Positions 57,965 through 64,000 of a DNA stretch of 64,000 bases are shown piece after piece (within the stretch, counting starts at the first letter, position 1; every line of letters begins with the position of its first letter). The stretch lies in contig NZ_VFPO01000001.1 in assembly GCF_006716765.1 (NCBI RefSeq), positions 6,448,001-6,512,000 on the forward strand, read 5' to 3'. Under the pieces are notes generated by a model. It was not told where the DNA came from. It made no database searches and saw only the letters and a program-made list of their open reading frames with translations. This DNA is from Actinomadura hallensis. Lineage in GTDB: Bacteria; Actinomycetota; Actinomycetes; Streptosporangiales; Streptosporangiaceae. Position numbers and translations under genes: made by a program.

Positions 57965-59623
57965 CTAGCTTGCGTGGACGGCCCGCTCGTTCGGGACGCA
58001 GTGCGTCATCTTCAGTCCCGTGACGTCCCGCGGCCCGTTCTTGCCGAGGTTGGAGAGCCGCTGCCGGTCCTCCTCCGTCAGGTCCTGGCTGGCGAGCGGC
58101 TCCAGGTGCTTGACGTCGTCCGGGCCGATGCCGAGCCCCTCGCCGACCCGCAGCCCGAGGTCGTCCTCCACGAGCAGGAGGTGCCACACCATCCGCTCCT
58201 GCACGGGACGCTCGGCCTGGCCGATCCCGTCGATGAAGTTGCGCACGAGGTCGTCCCGCTCCCAGTCCTCCATGAGCAGATAGCGCTGCCCTGCCTGCTT
58301 GTAGTCGTTGGTCCGCTCGATGCGCTTGCGGGTGATCCGGCCCTTGATCTCCGGGCCCACCACGTCCTCCGTCGGGTACTGCCCCTCACGCAGGCCGCCC
58401 GTGATGGACGGCTCGTAGTTCACGTGCGGGTTCTCGCCCGAGGAGTCGACGTAGTAGGCCATCTGCCCGTCGCGCTGGTTCGTCCTCACCTTCGAGCCCT
58501 TGGCCTGGTTGACGGGCAGCTGCAGGTAGTTCGGCCCCACGCGGTAGCGCTGGGAATCGCTGTAGGAGAACGTCCGCCCGACGAGCATCTTGTCGTCGGA
58601 GAAGTCGAGGCCGTCCACCAGGACGCCCGTGCCGAACGAGATCTGCTCGTTCTCGGCGAAGTTGTTGTCGACCGTCCTGTCGAGGACGATGCGGCCCACC
58701 GGCTTGGGCGGGAAGTCGTTCTCCGGCCACACCTTCGTGTCGTCCAGGGGGTCGAAGTCGAGTTCCGGGTGCTCGTGGTCGTCCATCATCTGGACGAGCA
58801 GCTCCCACTCGGGATAGTCCCCGCGGTTGATGGCGTCGTGCATGTCCCTGGTGGCGTGGCCGAGGTCGTTCGCCTGCACCGCCGCGGCGTCCGCCTGCGT
58901 CATGCTCTTCACGCCCTGCTTCGGCATCCAGTGGTACTTGACGAGCTTCGTCTCGCCCGCCTCGTTGACCCACCGGTACGTGTTCACGCCGAAGCCCTGC
59001 ATGTGCCGGTAGTCGGCGGGGATGCCGCGCGGGCTGAACAGGTTGACGAGCATGTGCATCGACTCGGGCGTCTGCGACATGAAGTCGAAGATCCGCCCCG
59101 GCTCCTGCCGGAACGTCACCGGGTCCGGCTTGAGGGCGTGGATGACGTCGGGGAACTTGATGGCGTCGCGGATGAAGAAGACCGCGAGGTTGTTCCCGAC
59201 GAGGTCCCAGTTGCCGTCCTCGGTGTAGAACTTGATCGCGAAGCCGCGCGGGTCCCGCGCCGTCTCGGCCGAGTCGCGCCCGCCGATGACCGTCGAGAAC
59301 CGCAGCGCGATCGGCGTCCGCTTCCCCTCCTCCTGGAACAGCTTCGCCCGCGTGTAGGCCGAGATCGGCTCGTCCCCCCACTTCCCGTACGCCTCGAAGA
59401 AGCCGAACTGGGTCACGCCCCGGGCGTGGACGACGCGCTCGGGGATCCGCTCCCGGTCGAAGTGGCTCATCTTCTCCAGGAACTGGTAGTTCTCCAGCGT
59501 CGCCGGGCCGCGGGACCCCACCGTCCGCTGGTTCTGGTTGTCGAAGACCGTATGACCCTGGCGGTTGGTCAGCACCGGACGGTCGTCCCCCGGCTGCGGT
59601 CCCTTGCTCGAAACGTCCGTCAC
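57965..59623 (-). CDS. Catalase (monofunctional haem)
   Basis: A 552-aa catalase. Distal His66 in RVVHARG, the conserved FDRERIPERVVHARG region, Asn in LVGNNLAVFF, the haem-proximal Tyr in FSYSDSQRYRVGPNYLQLP, and NADPH-type residues. The ATG-like start is the GTG at 59623 with GAGGAGAG upstream; the frame stays open far upstream (to 60721) but this is a GC artefact. The length, with a C-terminal tail beyond about residue 480, suits actinomycete catalases. It would protect against hydrogen peroxide. Confidence 0.96.
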   Translation of the reverse strand: MTDVSSKGPQPGDDRPVLTNRQGHTVFDNQNQRTVGSRGPATLENYQFLEKMSHFDRERIPERVVHARGVTQFGFFEAYGKWGDEPISAYTRAKLFQEEGKRTPIALRFSTVIGGRDSAETARDPRGFAIKFYTEDGNWDLVGNNLAVFFIRDAIKFPDVIHALKPDPVTFRQEPGRIFDFMSQTPESMHMLVNLFSPRGIPADYRHMQGFGVNTYRWVNEAGETKLVKYHWMPKQGVKSMTQADAAAVQANDLGHATRDMHDAINRGDYPEWELLVQMMDDHEHPELDFDPLDDTKVWPENDFPPKPVGRIVLDRTVDNNFAENEQISFGTGVLVDGLDFSDDKMLVGRTFSYSDSQRYRVGPNYLQLPVNQAKGSKVRTNQRDGQMAYYVDSSGENPHVNYEPSITGGLREGQYPTEDVVGPEIKGRITRKRIERTNDYKQAGQRYLLMEDWERDDLVRNFIDGIGQAERPVQERMVWHLLLVEDDLGLRVGEGLGIGPDDVKHLEPLASQDLTEEDRQRLSNLGKNGPRDVTGLKMTHCVPNERAVHAS

Positions 59624-60024
59624 GACACGCTCTCCTCTCGGTGTTCGCCGAGCTCGTTCCGCCCTCGGCGGACCCGGCCGCCTGGGCTCACCGGGACACA
59701 CCGGACGAAAGACTCCTTGCCGCCCTACCCGAGAAAGGCGCGAGTAACGTCCACGGCGGGTAAACCTCTCACGCCCACATGTTTCGCCTGACCGCCGCCC
59801 AGCCGAGGCACCGAATCCCCAAGGACGCACGGAGCCGCTCCCCGGCGCACTGGCGGCCGACGTGGCGCCGCGGAAGTCGGCGTCGGCCAGCGCGTCGACC
59901 ACAGGCCGGGCGCCTCGCGGCACACCCCGTCCGGCTCCCGGGCCCCTGCGGGCGAGCGCCGGCAGGGGTGGGTGAGGCGCTGCGGGTGCTTCTGGACCGG
60001 TGAGGTCAGGTGGCGCGCTGGAGG
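59624..60024. other. Intergenic region upstream of catalase
   Basis: About 400 bases. It contains an A/T-richer segment at 59740-59830 that may be the catalase promoter. No operator or gene recognised; no FurA- or OxyR-type gene is adjacent. Confidence 0.45.
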
Positions 60025-60627
60025 TCAGGGGCGTTCGGCGCGGATCATCACGGGCTGGGACGGCGTTCCTCTGATCACGAGGGTCGCGCCCAGTGCACGC
60101 GCGGCGTCGTCGGGCTCCTCGGCCTGCCCCACGACCCCGACCTGGGAGCCGTCCTCGATGACGCCCTCGTACACGCGGATCCGGCAGGTCGAGGGGGAGC
60201 CGTTGTGGTAGCCGCCGGAACGCAGCAGCTCGTCGGCCCAGGGGGCCTTGTCGAGGGTCGTCACCGGAGCCGTGAAGTCCCGCGACACGGAGACGCGCCC
60301 GCCCGCGCCCCGGACCAGCGCGACGCCGCTGCCGTCGTCCAGCAGGAAGTCGACCGCCTGACCGAACCGGTGGGTCCCGTCCGAGCCGTCCGAACTGGGC
60401 ACGATCGCCAGCTCGCGGGCCAGATAGGAACGCCCGCTCGTCTCGCTCACCGGCACGGCGCCCGCCGCGACGGCCCGCCCGGAGAACCGCCCGACGCCCG
60501 GCGGCGCCGCCGCCACCGTCGTCGCCGGGGCCTTCGTGAACGCCCCGCCGAAGCCTTTTCGCAGGTATACGAGCACCAGGCCGCCGAGCGACACGGCGAC
60601 GAGCAGCAGAACGAGGACGACGTTCAT
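60025..60627 (-). CDS. Membrane-anchored protein with GIDE-like domain
   Basis: A 200-aa protein. One N-terminal membrane helix (about residues 3-23), then a beta-rich domain with PPGVGRFSGRAVAAGAVPVSETSGRSYLARE, matching the GIDE/MULAN-type domain found in prokaryotic membrane proteins (often annotated as E3 ligase-like, although no RING is present), and a final RIRVYEGVIEDGSQVGVVGQAEE. Role unknown. Its direction is the same as that of the small membrane gene upstream. Confidence 0.68.
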   Translation of the reverse strand: MNVVLVLLLVAVSLGGLVLVYLRKGFGGAFTKAPATTVAAAPPGVGRFSGRAVAAGAVPVSETSGRSYLARELAIVPSSDGSDGTHRFGQAVDFLLDDGSGVALVRGAGGRVSVSRDFTAPVTTLDKAPWADELLRSGGYHNGSPSTCRIRVYEGVIEDGSQVGVVGQAEEPDDAARALGATLVIRGTPSQPVMIRAERP

Positions 60628-60765
60628 GGGATCTCCCGGCGCGAACCCTTCGCGCGGCGCGGGGGTTCTCCCGCCGAATCCTGCCGCAGAGATCCCGGCG
60701 GCCGCCAGAGGCGGCCGACACCGGCCTCAGCTCACGACACGGGCCTCAGCTCACCAGGGGGCCGC

Positions 60766-60888
60766 TCACAGGAAGGGCGGCCCTCCCTGGGTCGCAGCCC
60801 ACACCCACACGTAGATGATGAACCCGAGAGTGACCAGCCCGAGCATCATCTCCCAGTTGAGCTCTTCCCGAACTCCCTTACGGGCCAT
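60766..60888 (-). CDS. Small single-pass membrane protein
   Basis: A 40-aa protein: charged start ARKGVREELNWEMM, one membrane helix LGLVTLGFIIYVWVWAA and a short GGPPFL tail. An ATG six bases upstream (60894) is also possible. The ribosome site is weak. It is encoded between the GIDE-like gene and the amidase gene. No family recognised. Confidence 0.6.
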   Translation of the reverse strand: MARKGVREELNWEMMLGLVTLGFIIYVWVWAATQGGPPFL

Positions 60889-60973
60889 CGTCATCACCCG
60901 TTCGTCCGACATAACTCCCGTATGTCACTTAGCCGGACGATTCACCCTGGAACCCCACCACCGGGCAAAATGC

Positions 60974-61756
60974 CTACCTGCTGAAGTAGCGCTCGAAACC
61001 CGCGGCCAGGGAGTCGGCCATGCGCTGGCGGAACGAGGCGCTGGCCATCTTCTTCGCGTCGCCCGGGTTGTTCATGTTGCCGCACTCGATGAACGTCGTC
61101 GGCACCTTCGCCAGGTTGAGCCCGCCGAGGTCGTCGCGCCGGTCCAGGCCGTTCTCGCCGATGTAGGTGGAGTACGGCATGCCCGTTCCGTCCCGGTAGG
61201 CGGCCCTGATCGCCTCGCCGAGCCGCACCGAGTCGTCCACGATCGCCGCGTTCTCGCCCACGGCGATCGGCACGATGACGTGGAAGCCGCGCCCGGACGC
61301 CGGACCGCCGTCCCCGTGGATCGACAGCGCCGCGTCGGCCCCGACCCGCCCGCCGGTGGCCGCCCGCTCCGTGATGCAGGGCCCGACCCCGTCGTCGCTC
61401 TCCCGCGTGAACCGGACCTCGGCGCCCTTCTCCCGCAGCACCCTGGCCAGCCGGTTCGCCAGATCCCAGGTGAAGGCGTGCTCGGTGAACCCGCCGGCCG
61501 TCGTGGTGCCGGTCGTGTCGCAGGCCTTGCGCCCGTTCCCCACGAAGACCTGCTTGTTGATCTGCTCCGGGTGGTCGGCGTTCCCGCCGTTGTGCCCGGG
61601 GTCGAGCACGATCACCTTGCCCTGGACAGGGGCGCCCTCCGAGGACGGCGGCGAAGGCTCGGGCGCGGGCGACTCGTCGTCCCCACCCCCGGACGACCCG
61701 CACGCGGCGAGCACGACGAGGCACAACACCACGACGACCGCACGAACGCTCCCCAT
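60974..61756 (-). CDS. N-acetylmuramoyl-L-alanine amidase lipoprotein
   Basis: A 260-aa cell-wall hydrolase of the Amidase_3 family. Lipobox LVVLAAC places the acylated Cys at 19, followed by a proline-rich linker. Zinc ligands: VLDPGHNGG (His), the Glu in the N-terminal half, SIHGDGG (His), and the catalytic Glu in FIECGNMNN. It would cleave the bond between muramic acid and the stem peptide at the outer membrane face, and is the window's second wall hydrolase beside the M15-like protein. Confidence 0.93.
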   Translation of the reverse strand: MGSVRAVVVVLCLVVLAACGSSGGGDDESPAPEPSPPSSEGAPVQGKVIVLDPGHNGGNADHPEQINKQVFVGNGRKACDTTGTTTAGGFTEHAFTWDLANRLARVLREKGAEVRFTRESDDGVGPCITERAATGGRVGADAALSIHGDGGPASGRGFHVIVPIAVGENAAIVDDSVRLGEAIRAAYRDGTGMPYSTYIGENGLDRRDDLGGLNLAKVPTTFIECGNMNNPGDAKKMASASFRQRMADSLAAGFERYFSR

Positions 61757-61871
61757 GCCCCGCCTCCCCCGACGACGGCCAGAACCCCGGGGAGAGTCTG
61801 CACCCCAAAGCCCGCGCTCAAACTAACGGCGCGGGACCCGGTGGCCCGTGGCCCCGGCTCAGCCGTACCGG

Positions 61872-62261
<390 letters not shown>

Positions 62262-62581
62262 TCCGGTCTCCTTCCGCGCCGTCGCGGGCTCCGGGCGTTC
62301 TTCCCTTCAGCCACCGCTCGACGATCGGTTCGAGCGGCGCGGGGTCGACGTAGTGGAACTTGTAACGGCCCTGGCGCCTCGTCTCGACCAGGCCGGCGCC
62401 CTCCAGGACGTCGAGATGCTGTGAGATCGCCTGCCGCGACGACCCGAGCCCGTGCTTGGTCGCCAGGCGGGCGCAGATCTCGAACAGCGTCTGGCCGCTC
62501 CGCTCGGTCAGCTCGTCCAGGATGATCCGCCGCGTGGGATCGGCCAGCGCCTTGAACACATCCCCCACGGTCACCGACAAT

Positions 62582-62601
62582 AGGCAAGTCACCACTTGCC
62601 T
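62582..62601. promoter_or_regulatory. Palindromic operator of the ArsR-VOC operon
   Basis: Perfect inverted repeat AGGCAAGT / ACTTGCCT with a four-base spacer, eight bases before the ArsR start. Probably the autoregulatory site of ArsR. Confidence 0.72.
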
Positions 62602-62631
62602 GTCAATGCCGGTCCGGCGGCGACCGGCCGG

Positions 62632-64000
62632 TCAGCCGACCAGGACGGGGACCGTCAGGGCGATGAGGGCGGTCAGGGTCCACAGGGCGGGAGCGGAGCC
62701 CAGGACCTGTTCGCGACGGGCGGTGGCGCGGGCCGCCTCGCGTTCGCTGCGGGCCAGCCACCACGGGTTCTCCCGGTGCTCCAGCCAGGCGGTCACGGCG
62801 CCCAGCGCTCCCCCGTAGGCGAGGTGCCCGATGAGGCTCGCGAAATCCGCGGCGATCGTCGGGGGCGTCCACCACAAGGGGACGCCGAGCACCGCGGGCA
62901 TCAGCGTCAGGCCGCCGAACACCCACCAGAAGAAGCCGTACGAAAGCCCCCAGCCGACGCCGGACACCAGGTCGTAGCCCCGCCCGCGGAACAGCAGCGT
63001 GTACGACACGCCGATGCCCTGCGCGATGAGCAGGTGGACGGCCCACCCCGCCACGTCGCCGTCCGCGCCGACGAGCTTCGCCACCGTCGGCATCACGTCC
63101 ACGACGCCCCACACGAAACCGAACAGGACACCGCCGACGAGCCCCGACAGCGCGCCGTACCCGACGACCCGCAGGCCCCGCGAGCCGACCGCCCGGGTCC
63201 GCTGCCGCACGTCGTCCACGAACAGGGCGCGGGCCAGGGCGCCGAGCCGGCCGAAGACCGCCGCGATCCCGGCGCCGGCCAGCAGGTACGGCGGCAGCCG
63301 CGTCGTCGCCTCCGCCACCGCCGGCTGCGACCAGTCGAGACGGCCGTCCGCCAGCAGCGGCGCGACCGTGAGGTGCGCGACGATCCACCACAGGAACCCG
63401 TAGGCGGTGCCGCGGACGACCGCCGGGCCCGTGCCCTCCGCCCGTCCCGTGAAGACCAGCGGGTAACCGATCCCCATGCAGAGCGCCACCGCGGGCAGCC
63501 AGCCGAGCCGCGCGCCCGCCCCGGCGCCGAACGCGGCGACGAGGAAACCCGCGACGATCCCGGCGGCGAGCAGCCCCCGCAGCAGCGTCCGCGGCCGCAG
63601 ATGGCCGGCCGCCACGGACAGGCCGTCCCGCTGCAGGAGGGCGAACACGACCGCGGTGACCCCGCCGAAGTACAGGTGCCCGAACAGGCTCGGGACGGCG
63701 GCCTGCGCGGCGTCCAGGCTCCACGTCATCGGCGACCCGGACAGCAGCGGCAGCAGCGTCAACGTCCCCAGGTACCACCAGAAGACCCCGTACGCCAGAC
63801 CCCAGAACAGCAGCTCGCTCGACCGGATCCGCTGGTGCGCCGCCAGCAGCCCGAACAGCGCCCCGACCGTCACCGAGATCAGCATGTTCAGGACGAAGCC
63901 GAGCCACGGCGCACCGGACCCGGCGAGCACCGCGACGTCCGGCAGCGTCCCCAGCGACACCATCGCCGCGCCCCACACCATGCCGCCGGCCGCGCCCGCG
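62632..64000 (-). CDS. Large membrane protein with three internal repeats (partial, runs off window)
   Basis: The visible part has at least 449 residues from an ATG at 63981, but the frame stays open to the window edge, so the true start is probably beyond it. It consists of many membrane helices arranged in three similar modules. Each has a Tyr-Gly-x-x-Trp-Trp core (counting from that ATG: YGVFWWYLG at 64-72, YGFLWWIVA at 194-202, YGFFWWVFG at 348-356), followed after about 30 residues by a helix of the type LFGHLYFGGVTAVVFALL. Low-complexity loops rich in Arg separate them. No known transporter signature was seen. Function unknown. Confidence 0.7.
   Translation of the reverse strand, partial: AGAAGGMVWGAAMVSLGTLPDVAVLAGSGAPWLGFVLNMLISVTVGALFGLLAAHQRIRSSELLFWGLAYGVFWWYLGTLTLLPLLSGSPMTWSLDAAQAAVPSLFGHLYFGGVTAVVFALLQRDGLSVAAGHLRPRTLLRGLLAAGIVAGFLVAAFGAGAGARLGWLPAVALCMGIGYPLVFTGRAEGTGPAVVRGTAYGFLWWIVAHLTVAPLLADGRLDWSQPAVAEATTRLPPYLLAGAGIAAVFGRLGALARALFVDDVRQRTRAVGSRGLRVVGYGALSGLVGGVLFGFVWGVVDVMPTVAKLVGADGDVAGWAVHLLIAQGIGVSYTLLFRGRGYDLVSGVGWGLSYGFFWWVFGGLTLMPAVLGVPLWWTPPTIAADFASLIGHLAYGGALGAVTAWLEHRENPWWLARSEREAARATARREQVLGSAPALWTLTALIALTVPVLVG

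Noticed and set aside
57965..60721. A 918-aa open frame that would extend catalase by 366 residues
   Set aside because: The upstream part is low-complexity Arg/Gly/Ala sequence in the wrong frame of the GIDE-like gene; the GTG at 59623 with a ribosome site starts the family sequence.

Overview
The window is one 64 kb stretch of a very high-GC actinomycete chromosome. The GC-saturated third codon positions, frequent GTG and TTG starts, XRE/DUF5753 plus DUF397 regulator pairs, a GTPase-era housekeeping order of SRP RNA-dnaX-ybaB-recR-DUF5063, and an aspartokinase with an internal beta-subunit start all fit Streptosporangiales. An Actinomadura-like member of the Thermomonosporaceae is my best guess; this is inference from style and synteny, not a database match.

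Layout. 0.1-4.5 kb is core: a class A penicillin-binding protein with a PASTA domain, a YqeY-like protein, a metallophosphoesterase and a methyltransferase. tRNA-Pro(CGG) at 4587-4660 borders an accessory region. First comes a frameshifted, 3'-truncated HTH gene. Then come three putative defence modules between 5.3 and 13.6 kb: a RelE-like/UvrD helicase followed by a DUF262-AlbA_2 fusion, a divergent DUF4365 nuclease-like gene coupled to an unknown gene, and an AAA ATPase coupled to a TOPRIM-like (DUF4276/RloB-type) protein. From 13.6 to 17.4 kb lies a RsbW-like anti-sigma gene, a mini zinc-finger/PCMT pair and an XRE/DUF5753-DUF397 pair with a decayed tandem copy. Two near-identical regulatory elements, one upstream of the anti-sigma gene and one upstream of the XRE gene, suggest they are co-regulated.

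17.5-31.4 kb holds assorted metabolism, signalling and repair genes: a NADAR-like protein, a bacterial PH protein, a hemerythrin protein, a two-component system, a MarR/SnoaL/epoxide hydrolase locus with two palindromes in the promoter, an SDR, an Ada-AlkA fusion, Ogt, a second sliding clamp, a methyltransferase, a B3/4 protein and an EamA transporter. 31.4-43.4 kb is again core: tRNA-Ser(CGA), tadA with two associated paralogues and a 63-aa pentapeptide-repeat gene, upp, a PH-domain protein, an HTH-TPR regulator, a PAS-GAF-SpoIIE phosphatase, tRNA-Ser(GGA), SRP RNA and dnaX.

43.4-64 kb continues with ybaB, recR, an IS110-family insertion sequence, aspartokinase followed by an asd remnant with most of its coding sequence deleted, TetR and MerR regulators, an M15-like peptidase, an S9 peptidase, a LysR/diaminopropionate ammonia-lyase pair, a catalase, a lipoprotein amidase, an ArsR-VOC pair with a palindromic operator, and a membrane protein with three internal repeats that runs off the window end.

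Most long open frames opposite these genes are GC-driven shadows and were left out. No searches were run; family names rest on motifs read by eye.
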